A stretch of 64,000 bases of DNA from Pycnopodia helianthoides (lineage: Eukaryota; Echinodermata; Asteroidea; Forcipulatida; Asteriidae). The stretch is taken from contig CM063252.1 of assembly GCA_032158295.1 (NCBI GenBank), positions 11,706,744-11,770,743 of the forward strand, written 5' to 3'. Below, in pieces: positions 1-12,900 of this stretch; position 1 is the first letter of the stretch, and every line of letters starts with the position of its first letter. The position numbers were made by a program, and so were the translations under genes. The notes below the pieces were generated by a model. That model was not told the origin of the DNA. It did not search any database and saw nothing but the letters and a program-made list of their open reading frames with translations.

Positions 1-24
1 AATCACCATAGTAGCAAAGAACCC

Positions 25-225
25 CATGGAGAGAAGACAATGAAGGAAGTTTCAGTTTTTAGGTGTGGGAGGAAAACCCCAGAGAAATATTCCAGGGAAA
101 ACCCACGCAATCAGGCAGGGACTGAAAAACCCAATCCACGTAGTGCCCCAGTGTGATTTGAATCGGGGTCTCCGGAGGTGGAAGGCAAGGCAAGACACCA
201 CTACGCCAACCTGACTGCCCTATCA
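25..225 (-). repeat. tRNA-like SINE, first copy
   Basis: On the minus strand this carries an A-box-like TGGCGTAGTGG and a B-box-like GATTCAAATCAC region, then a body of CCACG, TTTTTCAGTCCC and GGGGTTTTCCTCCCAC. A second, better preserved copy lies at 32024-32217 on the plus strand. Two copies with internal Pol III-like boxes imply a SINE. Confidence 0.65.
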
Positions 226-230
226 GGTTG

Positions 231-888
231 TTGTGGCCGAGTGGTCTTGTGTGGTGTTCAATTTAGCCAGCCCACTCCATAACCTGGCCCTACTGCAACT
301 GTTCACAAACGGGGCTTAAAAGATTCCGATGAAATGCTCTAGTGCATCCATGGATGCTCCTTAGAATGTTCCTGCCGTATTTCGGTGTGCTTACAGTCAA
401 GGGTTCAAACCCACACTCTAACGATTCAGGCGGTAGAAGGGTGGTGTTTGTTTGTTTGTTTTATTAATTTCCACTCAAGTTAACAACAAGTTATAAATCA
501 ACGGCATATTGAGCATCTAGAAACCCATAGGGCTTGTATCGATGACCCTATGTAAGTGCCAATGGGAAAGTAGGTGTATTCATGGAAGACAAGAAGTAAA
601 TTGAATTTTTAATAATTTGTTTATTTTGTTGGCTGCTTTTCGAAGAAAACGAAAAGAAAATAGTAAAAATGTTCGTGTTCTTGACCCTGACAGCTCAACC
701 ACTCTCTTAGCTGTTAATTCTGGGTGGGGGAACGTGCAAAGGTAAATACTGGACACTGTTGAAACAAAACTTCCAACGATTAGTTTCAGAAGGCAACAAT
801 AACATTGACAATTAGTTTCGCCAAATTGTGTTGTTTTTTTACCTTCCAGGTAAAAAGATTTTGTTTTGAAATTTTATTTGATTTCCAG
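231..888. other. TMEM135 intron remainder
   Basis: Positions 231-430 look like a degraded tRNA-Leu/Ser-type SINE head, with a GGCCGAGTGG motif and GGGTTCAAACCC. Nothing recognisable lies in 430-888. No upstream TMEM135 exon was found here. Confidence 0.4.
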
Positions 889-978
889 GAGAATCCTTGG
901 TCGTTTCTTCCCAATGTTTGCGTTGGTGCCTGCCTTTGTCGCCTCCGGTGTTGCTATTTCCATGGAACAAAAAAAGAG
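889..978 (+). CDS. TMEM135: TMEM135 exon a
   Basis: The acceptor is TTTCCAG at 882-888 and the donor GTAATG follows 978. Base 889 completes a codon from the upstream exon. The exon then reads RILGRFF, a hydrophobic segment VPAFVASGVAISM and EQKK. It ends two bases into a codon that the next exon completes as Arg. The match is to the ILGKFY...AILIERKSRR part of vertebrate TMEM135. Confidence 0.93.
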
Positions 979-3900
979 GTAATGATTGTGTGTGTTTAAT
1001 ACCCTGGGACAGTTCATCCATTCTGATTGGTCGAGAGGAGATCACGTGGCCATGATTCAACATGCGATGGAAACACGGTGGGGAGTGTTTAAACTTGGCC
1101 CTGAGGAAATTGAGTCAAAAGAGGGCGCTACAAACTGTTCAACACAAAGGAAGACATTTTAACCCTCTTGCTGTCTGACCATTCAATACCATTCAAGTGG
1201 TTTTGAATGATAGAGCCACTATGCCAGCCTGAAATATGATACCATGAGGGAATGCATGTACACAGTACACAGTTAGTTCTGTGCACAGTTGTGCCATTGT
1301 ACACAACCTTGGCAGTCGAATGGTTTCAAATGGTTGGTCAACTCACTGGAAAATGTTGCCAAGAGTCACTGACAGTAGGAGGGTTAAGGGGGCAACTAAA
1401 CAGTCTGAACTGAAACGTTTTTATTGGAACATTCAAAATACTAATACCCGTTTTCACTTGTGCCGGATTGCTCCTGTACTTTGGCAAGGTGGTGCGGTCC
1501 AGCGGAACACCCTGGTGCTCCAACATTGAGACGTTCCCTAAACGAAACAAACCAGAAGAGAGAGAATTCAATTCAATTCAAAGCAACGTTTATTTCCACA
1601 TACATGTATCATCATCAAGAAGAAGAAAAAAATGTACAGTCAATATGTATGAGTGTGGAGGCACGTTCCAAAAAGCAGGGCTTGTCAAGGAACAGCCACA
1701 AAACAAAACAAGATAACAGCAGAGTGTGGGTTCGAGTCCCAGTTCGAGTCCCTGACACTTGTGTCCTTAAGCAAGACACTTAACCATTATTGCTTCGTCC
1801 TTCGGATGGGACGTAAAGCCATTTGTCCTGTGTGTTGTGTAATGCACGTAAAAGAACCCAGTGCACTCATCGCAAAGAGAAGGGGTTTGCCCCGGTGTTC
1901 CTGGTTTGATTGGCAGCATATTGCGCCACAGCACCTTGTAAACCATTACATTGTGCTATGTAAAGGAATAGGTCTCAAACTTCAAAAAGTAGCTCCACAT
2001 TTACCTTGCAGGAAAATACTGACAGTTGAAGCGCCTTGAGCATCACTGAGTGACGGATATGAGCGCTATATAAGAAGCCACTATTATTATTATTTTTAAC
2101 AAGTAACCATAACAGTGTGTGTTTACGTGTACGTCGACGACTAGCAACAGTAGTAAGATGGGAAACAAGCCATGAAATTACACCCCTCCCCCTCCCCCTC
2201 CCCCCTCCCCCAGTAGTATCCTCCCTCCCTTTAGAGCATGTTGGAAGCAAACTCTAATCACACACCCCTATTTTCTATTGTAGGAGACCCACTCTGGCTC
2301 TCTACATGGCAACACTGGTGAGTTGTCCCTAACTGTTTGTTAACCGTTTCACGTTTTACAATATTTACAGAAGGATCAAACTTTCTTCATATTCAATGCA
2401 GCTGGTAAGTGCCAAGTTATGAAGTTGTACGCTGCACAGAAAGCATAAATTAACATTTTTGACAAGCCATAAAATGTAGGGGCTCTTTAATGATATTACT
2501 GCCGTGTTAATAAAAAGAAGTTTCCCCTGGTTGTTTGGAGGGGATGTACACAGTACATAGCCCTTTCTCACACTGCGGAGCCTCTTTCTATGAAACACGC
2601 ATGTAAAAGATTAACCCCCATTGCCATCATGTGCTTGGTTCACAATCGCTGCGATTTTCCTTCGGGAAAAATGTGCACGAAAACCGTTTGGTTAAATCTC
2701 ACTTCAACCCATGGAGCTATCCTTACTCCAGAGCAGAGGAAGCAATGTGTGCGGCACTTCCTGGGAGTTTCCCTGCGGTTAGCAACCCGAGTGCGAGAAG
2801 GCCAACCAAGTTTTCCTGGCCGGGTTGTCTAGTGTGGAAAGGTCTGTACAGTTGGACCCACTTCAGTAACAGTTGCTGTACCATGATCCAACACAGTACA
2901 GGCAATACAGCGCCAGCTTACAATACGGTTGCGCCCTCTACAGTTCGCCCTGGCCTCTCCTGGGCAACTGTAGAGGGCGCACTCTATTGCAAATCACCCG
3001 TACTACTTGGAGGGGCGCCTGTTGTTGGCAGACTTATCATAAGAGTTCATGGTGTGCATTCTCAGAACTGTGAAAACAAGCAAAACTTAACTGTTAAGTC
3101 TGCTGCCACCTAGTGTTTAAAACACTACGCTAAACCTACTCTGTGTGGGGAGACGTGAGTCTTCATTCAGCACAAGTTTTCATCATTATTTGGCGCTAAT
3201 GCAATAACCATGGACACAAATGTGTACCATATTGATTTAAATCTTATTTACCATTGTAATGTAAGGTGTTTAATTCTTTTTTTTTTGAAGTGTGGGAAAT
3301 GAAATTAGTTTGGATTGGGCAACGTGACAGAATGGAATAGGTGCTTCATTATCTTGGTCAAGTTTACAGTCGTAATTCTGATTTGGTCCTAAAGACTACA
3401 TTTTGTGTGACACTCCATGCCGAAACAAGTCACCTGCTGCCAAAACTCATGACTGGGTTTATTCGGACTCGAGCTCTGGTGTTTCTGTCCAGCAGAGTGT
3501 GGGTTTGAGTCCCGGTCTTGACACTTGTGCCCTTGAGCAAGACACTTGACCATTATTGCTTCGTTCTTCCGGTGGGACGTTAGGCCGTTGGTCCTGTTTG
3601 TTTTGTAATGCATAGAAAAAGAAACCAGTGTTCCTATCGAAGAGAGAAGAGGGGTTCGGCTCATCACCTTGTAGGTGCGACAAGGTGCTAGGTCTCATAA
3701 TTCAAAAACTTAGTAATGACTCATTGCACAACACGCAGAGCACTTAACACACAAGTGCCTATCCAGTCTAAGGAGAAGGGAGAAAATACCTCGGTGCCCT
3801 TGCCCTTTCAAGAACGAAGCATTGGGCCTGCTTCCATATGCTGAATACAGCAAAAAAACAATGGTGGAACCCAATCGATTTCTTGTAGTCCTTGTTTCTA

Positions 3901-6900
3901 CAAGAAAAGGATTAAGGTCTGAAATCAAATGGGGGAAAAGGGACATTTCGTGCATGATTTCCAGTACCCTTTGTCCCTATTTGTAATTTTATGGGGAAAC
4001 AAAGCGCAGCACCTCTGAGTACATTCCTGTGCATGCTGAACAATGGAATATCTGGGTGTTAACCATGTCACCTATTGTTGATCTCACTTAATTAAAAAAA
4101 AAATTCCGGGCGTCTACAAAATGTGTTAATCAGTTATACAGTCATCTGTTTCCTGGTTCGTAAAAGTTCTACACACATCTTTCATTGTGTTAACTTTCTA
4201 CATGTACATCTGTACTTTCTGACTCAATTACTAAACATTAATCCATTCAATAGAGTACTGTATACAAGTTTGAATCTTAAAAAAAAAAGCTTTTTTCTTT
4301 TGCCATTTGGTTTGATTTCACTCTGAGCTAATGAGTTGCACTCTGACCTTGCTAATAAATTAATATACTCGGCATTGATTACATGTAGATAAGCTGCTCA
4401 AAATAATGTTGGCCAGTCACTAGAGCCGGCCCAGTGCTTCAAAAAGAGTCGCCCTGGTTGCAAAATACAAAAAATGTAGTTAACCCATTGCTGCCTAGGG
4501 CAGACTCAAGCTACCATCTATAATCAGGCATGCACACTTCTTCCTACTTTAGTCTGATTTCCGATACTATTTTGCCCTCGAAAAAAATTGCAAAACATGT
4601 TATTTTGCAGCCTAAAAAGCCCACGCCATGTGTAAATGTAGGCCAAGCCCTTGTACTCCATAACATGTTCCACCTGTTTTTCCAAGGACCAAATATTTAA
4701 CAGACAAGACATTGATGTCCTCTCATTGCCATCTTGGAGGTTAACTATGATGACAAAATTAGAAATGTGAAGCGAGGTATTTGGGTACATAGGATGGGTC
4801 TCTGAGCAACCTTCTTTTGATCTCGGCATGAGGTGTCTAAGGTCTATAAATCCCTCTTCACACTAAAGAAATTTCTTGGGAAAAACATTTTGCTTTCGCT
4901 TTTCTCTTTTAAAATGCTAACCATGGAAAGTAGGCCCGATTCCCCTTCCCACTCCCGAGAAATACACACAACTGTATAAAAGTTTTTTTTTTGTCACAAT
5001 TTGATTTTTGACGATGGTCATTTCGTCGGCTCAGGACTATGGAGTTTGTTGATCAAGAGTGAACTCCACAGTAGTTATTTGGCAAAAAGAAACATTCCCT
5101 TTTTTAGAAAATCATGTATTTGTGGATTTTCTTTCCTGTGTACCATTTAAATTTTAATTATGGATATTTTAAATGGCAATTAACGACCTTATACCACTTG
5201 AATTGATTTGAGTTGAGTTGATTTGATTTGAATTTTTGGGGTATAAAACCCAGCAAGAACGTAGCACAAAACATACACAGTAACAGGAGGATAACAATGG
5301 AAACAAAATAAAGGAAAGTAGAAAACAAGAATGAAAAACTGCACAAAATAATCCGAGGATACCCCCCCTCCAAAAAAAACAAAACCAACAAACCATTGGG
5401 GTCTTAAGCAGACTATTTCAAAGTGTCATGGTGTGTTTTACCTACGGATACAATTCTATCACACAGTCTGAAAAATTGGGTCAATTTAATCAGCCACAGG
5501 CACATCTAGGGTTAAACATACACCTAATGACTTCTCAAATCCTAGCAGAAAAAAAACTCTACGCTGTCCATTACCTTCAGACCATGATCCCATCCTTAAT
5601 CTGTCAATGTCCGTTAAGAACAGTCTCAAAGGCAGGGAATGTTTTTTAATCCTTACAATTTCAGAGTTGCCGACTCTTCCTGATTCTGCAGAATGTTCCC
5701 TGAAACCAATCTTTGCATGTTCTGTTGAACAAATTGTAAATCTCGCTGATCGTGGAAACTTTTGCCCTGTTATGTTGAATGTAGTTCTAAATATCTCCCT
5801 GATTGTTAGATGCAAATGTTGGCAGCTCTGCAATCTTGACATCGCAGCGGTTAGTAAGTATGAAGTGACTTTTCAATTATTTTTGTTCCCGTTCTTTCTG
5901 GTTTTTTTTACCCAGGCAACTGAGCTTGTAAGCAACATCTTGATTTCTAGAGGACTGGTGAGGCCGATAAAATATGGGGAGGTATGTACTCAAAGGAAAC
6001 AACGCCATGAGTTTATGTCGTGGGCGTTGCCATTAGTTTATTGCAGTGAGTTGACAAACCATCTGAAACCATTCAACTGCACAGGTTATGCACCAACATT
6101 CAAAAAAGAAAAATCATAAATATATGCGCTGGTAGTGTATGTTAGCACAACTGTACACAGAACTAAGCGTGTATGTGAACTGCACAACAATGATATCATA
6201 CTGCTGGCTTGCATAGGTTTTTTATAATTCAAAACCACAGTAGATGAATGGTCAGACGGTATGAGGGTTGACACTGTACTGTGTAGCATGCATTCACCAC
6301 ATGATACATTGCAGGCTTGCATAGTTTATCTATCATTCAAAACTAGAGTGGCTGCTAATGATTGGTCAGATAGTAGGAGGGTTAACTGTGCAATGAGTAG
6401 ATGCATTCACCACATGGTTTATTGCAGGCTGGCATAGTTTTTTCTATTTATTCAAAACCACAGTGGGTGATATTGAATGGTCAGATAGTAGGAGGGTTGA
6501 CTGTGCACTGTGTAGATGTGCTCACCACTAGTTTAATTTTTCTCAGCTAATTATTCAAAACCACTATGGGTGATACTGAATGGTCAGACGGTGTAGGATT
6601 TAAATACCAAAACTGCATTCATGATGTTAACTGTATAAATACCTGGACAAAGAAGTAAAGAAAGAAAAATACTCACTTTCACTGTTTGTACTTGAGTGCA
6701 AGGAATCCGTTTTGATTTGTTTGTCTCCAGGTTATGCTTTTCAGTTTGTCTTCAGCCGTCGGACTCTATTTGTTCAGGTAAGACATTCATTTTTGTATTC
6801 ATTTTAGATGGCAGCTCCCCCCCCTCCCCCTTCACCCTCCTTCACCCTCCTAAGCCCAGCTCAAGACGAGATATTACAATATTGATCTGGTTTCTTTGTA

Positions 6901-9900
6901 ATCTGGTGGAGCTTGTTAAAAAAAATGATTTTATTAGAGGAAGCAACCATAATGCAACATCGTGAAAAGGATACGAGGTGAGGTGGGGCATATTGCTGCC
7001 AGACCATGCCAGAAACACAGGGGCACGCCCCTTCTCTGAATTGTAACATATGAGAGGTTCAGGGTCTATTGGGAGCCAGACCTGCGAGCCATTTTTCAGG
7101 AATGTTGCACGTTCGTCCAATCACATCCCTGATTAAACAATAATGTAAGAAAGTTGGCAGGAAATAGAGAACGTAACATTTTTATGTAGCCCTACTATGC
7201 AATCGTGAATGACTTTACGTTACGTTTGTAGCATTCTTTGCAGGTATTACCATTGGTAACATAGATGAAAGCAGTCAGTGGATGAGCAATCATGACTGTT
7301 AAAGGAACATTACAGAATTGGTTTTTGCTAACAAAACAGTTGCTGGCAGTGTAAGCACTTTATGTAATCCACCATATACATATAAACTGACAAACCTGTA
7401 GAAGTTTGAGATTGATCGGCCATCTGGGTCAGGAGAAAATAGTGAAAAACCGATTACACATTTGCATGAAATCATATAGGTTCAACAAACGAATAAAAAT
7501 TAGTTTATTCATTTCTCATCAAATATGGCATTTCAGACAAAAATATTTCAAGGGATGTTTTCTACTATCATCATCATTAGACCGTGTAAGTTTTATGTAA
7601 ATCTGTGATCAATAGTATATTTTACAATTACCAATTCTGTAATGTTCCTTTAAACCTCTATGAAGGAGAATCAAAGGGTACCCTGTCAAGAGTACTCTAC
7701 ATCATGTTGACTATGGCAATCTTCTTTTATTTGGTGCTACGTCATATGAATTGTACAGAGTTCAAATATGACAAAATAGTGCAGCTCGTTTTGGTATGTT
7801 CCAGTTTGTTTGAACGGCTTCATTTTAAACTTGCTCTTTTTGTTTATAAATTCTTGAACAAAACTGCTCCTAGATATCTTTCCAATTTACTGTAATATTA
7901 CACGCCTCCACGTTTTCTTCGGTTCACATTTGACATCACTCACTTGAATGTTCCCCGTGCAAACAATGTTCTGGGTCAAAAAGCATTCAGTGTAGCTGGA
8001 CCAATGATTCGGAACAATCTTCCTCCTGTCATTAGGGAATCTGTTTAGTTTATCTCTATTTCGTAAAGCTCTTAAGACTCGCCTCTGTCCATGTTAATTT
8101 CCGTTATGCGTGCTATGATATTGATGGAATAGCGCCTTATAAATTTCAGTTGTTATGTTTTGTTATGAACAAGGAGGGACGTTGGTAATAGCTCATAAGA
8201 AATCATGTGAAAGCTTGTGAACTAATCGCAATCGAACGAGGGGACAGACAGCAGGCGCCAATTACCGAGGACCTTTGGTACTGCTGCTCATGTGACAGGG
8301 CCTAAAGTGTACACAACCATGCATGATCGGTGAAGCGTGTCAAATGATTTTGGATGGTGAAACAGTGGGCTCCACAATCCACCAGATTGTAGGAGGGTTA
8401 AAAAAAATCAATGACACTTTCCACTTGATGTGTACACGGACAGACATTCAATTGGTGCTTTTAAGTAGAGATATTTTAGGGTGCACACTGGACTGTCTTA
8501 CGCCATCATTAGTAGTGAAGGCATGTCAAACGCAATGTATTGTCAAAAGGTTTAAAAGACCTAGAAACCGTTAAATGATTTCCGTTATTGCCTGTCAGTA
8601 AGCCTCTTAGAGCCTGTCCCCGTCACAATACACTCAGCCCACTAGACAGTGCACTCGCTAATAGGATTAAGACCACGAACCTGTACGCTCACAAATTGAT
8701 TTCTACTGTCTGGTTGACAATAAGAAGAGCAGAGCAGAGCGGAGCGGAGCAGAGCGGAGCAGAGCAGAGCGGGAGGGGAGTGCCATGACTCAATGAATGC
8801 TGCCGCCGCCAATCCGGGGAAACAGGGTTAAACTGCCCTCAAAGGCTCTCCAATCTAATGTGATTTGCTGGGCAGACAAAAGACACAATGGAGACGGGTA
8901 GGCGTGTTTATTGTGGCACTAATGGAGTTGGAGGGATTATTTTGAACTGTATGGGGGGGGGAGGGGGTAGGGGAAGGTAGAAATCCGATGAAATCAAGAC
9001 GTCGTTAAACCGCCCCTCTAGTTAATGTTTTGCACCGTCTGAAGGCCAGTGCTGTTGTTACAGTAAGATGGTTTTTCAATTTGTTAATTGGCGACCGATG
9101 CATCCAAGAACTAGTCGGATACAGAGACATTAGTGTCCAATCATGCATTATGTATTCGTACCAACTTTTAAATGTTGTGAAGACACCGAACAGTCAAGAG
9201 GTCATTGGAGAATACTGTCATTTTGTACAGCGCTGGCTGCTCCTAGGGTCCACTGTGAAAAAAAAAAAACATCTTAGGGCTGTTTTCAGACTTGATGTTT
9301 TTGAGCCTGTCTTTGTGGAAAATAGTAAAAGGTGACAGGTTTTTGTCATTGTACATCTTGAGGAGGAAGTATGTTTGTGTTTTTAAAGAGCACTTTCTCA
9401 AGTGTTATTTTTCTGAGGATTGAGAGAATTAAATTGAGAAAGATTAATCACATCTTGATTTAAGAAATGTATGAATGAAGGATTTCCTGTATATTTTTTC
9501 CCAAGTGATCATAGAACACACCTTTGTTTATTTTCTTTTGAAAACAGACATTTGTCAGTCTTCCCCCCCCCCCCAGCGTGTATCTTTCAGAATTTTTCCA
9601 AAATTTGATGACCATGAAAACTAACTTGGTAAGGAGCACTGAAGAGCTGTGGATATTATAAAACATTGTTAGAAAGGACCCCCTTTAAAGTAATGTAGTT
9701 TTAGTGAATGGGGTTATTTTTAACCAAAAATTTGAATCTGAGAAAGGCTTCAGGTCTCAGGCATATGAAAGCGCACAATTCTACAACGTATGCAAAAGAG
9801 GTGTTTTTTCTTTCATTATTTTTTTTGCAACTTTTAATATCAACTGAGCCCAAATTCTCACAGGTTTGTTGTTTAATGCATATGTTGGGATACACCAAGT

Positions 9901-12900
9901 GAGGGTACTGGTCTTTGACAATTATCAAAAGTATACCTTGCCTCCAAGTCATTTATTTTATCAATCATGCCTGCTCCTCAAACACTTTGTAGCCGCGTCC
10001 TTCGCAATTCAGCTCCTCAGCTACTAGTAAGGATGATTAGCCCTCCCAAATTATTATTATAATTATAATCAAACGTCATCACACGTCATAAAAATTTAAA
10101 AAGCCCCAACCAAAACACAAACAGGGATCCTCAGCCCTTGAATCTAGTTCATATCTAGATTCCTAGATTCATCATCAATAAAATGTCTAAACTATAGTAA
10201 GATAAAGTGACTCCCCTGCTCCCAATCCTTGCCCCCAATTTGTTTTTATCACAGGAACAATCAGACTCAATGGAAACAAACTGCACCCCCCTCCTTCACA
10301 ACTGGCACAGTGCATTGTTAGGCCCAAGTTAAAAATAACACCAGCTGATATTCCCCGCCCGCATCTGTTTTTTTTAACCAAGTCCTTTTTAATTTAATTT
10401 TGTTTTGTCCCCAAATAGACTAATTTAAAAAATGTATTTGTGCTTCATCTTGGCACTATTCTTTCAATGATTGATATTTAATTTACCCATATTTGACCGT
10501 TCTAAGTTCTACAAAGTCAGCAAATATTTAGTCTGGCTCTTTCCCTCTTGAAAGAAATTTGTAAACAAATAATACAATAAAATAAAAAAAAAACACATAT
10601 CCCTCTTTTTGAAAAAAACCCAGGCAATCAACTTTGTTTCACTTTGCCTTTACTTTCAGACCCGCCATCCCCAAGCCTGTGTTTCATTAAGATTCAGGTG
10701 CTATAGGTTAATGCAAAGTATGCCAGCCGTCCCCTGCGGTGGACATGTGGTCTGTTGTTGCTAAGCTGTGGTTTAAGGGATACATCTGTGAATGTAAGGA
10801 GCACATTTTATTGAAAGGAGGGAAGGACAAGATGTCGGTTGAAAAATATATGCCAAGTAATGAACCACAAGGGATTTAACAAGCAGTTTTCAAAATGGCT
10901 GCCACTGCTTGTTGTACTTTCTGAACTTTTTGTAAAAAAACAAATCTTTGAAAGCTTGTATCGTGAAAGGCACAATCCCATCACCTACTGGCAGTTCTAG
11001 CCGTACGACTGTACGGCTGTGTTGGGGTCAAGCAGTCAAGCGCACCGGACTCGGCCCTGGTGTTTCTGTTCAGCAGAGTATGGGTTCGAGTCCTGGTCTT
11101 GACACTTTTGTCCTTATAAAGCAAGACAATTAACCATTGTTGCTTCGTCCTTTGGAACAGATGTCAAGTCGTAGGTCCCATGTGTAAATGCCTGTAAAAG
11201 ATCCCAGTACACTTCCTCAATAGAAGGGGTTCGGCCTGGTGTTTTCTGGTATGGTTGGCTTCAGATTGTACCACACCACCTTGTAAACCATCACATGGTG
11301 CTACATAAATCAATGGGTCTTATATTTCAAATTTAAGCTCCACATACATTGTAGACATAACTAATAATTGAGTGCTTTGAGATGCCCTAAGGTGTGATAA
11401 ATCTCTATATAATGTTGGCGTATCATTGTTGTTGTTCAATTTTAACCTTTGTACTTGTAGCACTTGATATGATGTGAATGAGTAAATACACCGTAACATT
11501 TACTATTAGTAATTTAGATCTTTAATAACCTCCGCTGGATACTGTTATGAAATATTCATGTACAATGTTACAAAAACATGACTAATGCCACTATCTATCT
11601 CATTACACTTAATGGACTTTATGCACATGGTGTCATTTGACTACGGCGCCCTCGGCTACAGTTCAAAGTTGCCCATTGGCTTATCCTGTGCATCGTGCAT
11701 ACATCGGTACATAGATGTGTGTGTTTTCCACGTCAATGCATAAGGTCCATACTAAACCTTTCTTGGCGCTTAGTCTACATGTACATGTAGCTTCAAAGCA
11801 AAAATGTATAAAAGCAGTTGTGTAAGCTATGGGGGGATCAGAACCCTGCTCAGAACCCTTGACACCCCCAACCCCCAGCCCCCCCCCCCCAAAAAAAAGG
11901 GGGAAAAAAATAACTATACAAATGAACATTTGACTCATTAAATCCCCCAAGTTATGTCTTTGCCCCTGCTTGCCCACCAAATGAAAATGTCTGGTCCTAC
12001 CACAGACAATGAGACACTATACACCTAGTGGTTACAGAGTATACATATTTACAGGGTAATTACAAAAATGACCTGAGGAAGTTTATACAGTGTTACATCA
12101 GGGCCCAATTTCATGGCTCTGCTCACCACGCAATTCCTGGCTGACATCCCATTGAGTTATATATGCTTAACAGGGCTAGGTAAGCGCATGATTCCGCGTT
12201 AAGCAGAGCAATGAAATTGGGCCCCCTGGTTTGAAAGAAAAAAACTCACAAAGGGATGTATAAATTTGTGTACCTTCAAATTGGTCATTCTAAAGCATAA
12301 GGCCAAGTAAAAAAAACACCAGTCAAATGTCCTAGTTTTTTTTTAAAAGAGGAGGATGAGGACCTTTTTATTATATTTTTTTTCCGAGAAGGGAAGAGCC
12401 AGACTTAAAATTTGCTGGCTTTGTTGAACTCAGAAGTCTAAAACATGGGTGAATTTAATTAATTGTTGAGCAAATGATGCCAAGATAAAGAGAAAATACA
12501 TGAACAAAAAATGTTTTGAAAAAAAGAAAGAAAAAAGGATGCAGCTTCAAAAAAGGAGGAAGGCGGGAAAATCAACTTGTGATTTCTTTTCTACTCGACC
12601 AAAGAGTAATGCGAGCTTAAAAATCTAGCTGTCACTTCCCCTCCTCTCCCATCTTGGTACATTGTTGTAGATCATCTGTTGATTCTTTGTACCGGTACCT
12701 TAAAAAAACCCACAAAATGAGGGCCTGCATTTTTCACACATTGTTCACTTGATTGATCTTGTTGGATTGTATTGCACCCTCTACATGTACATAATTGAAT
12801 ACACACAGACGTGTGCTTGTGAGAACAAGGTGGACCTTGTAAGAATAGTATGGAGGAGGTGTGTACTGCCCTCTGTTGTCAGATGAAACACATTTTATTA

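Noticed and set aside
2631..3113. 160-codon open frame on the plus strand
   Set aside because: No recognisable domain; it crosses a short hairpin repeat and ends in a transposon-related CTGCTGCCACCTAG block.
5607..6119. 170-codon open frame on the plus strand
   Set aside because: Only its middle (5916-5981) is coding, as a TMEM135 exon. The rest reads through both splice sites.
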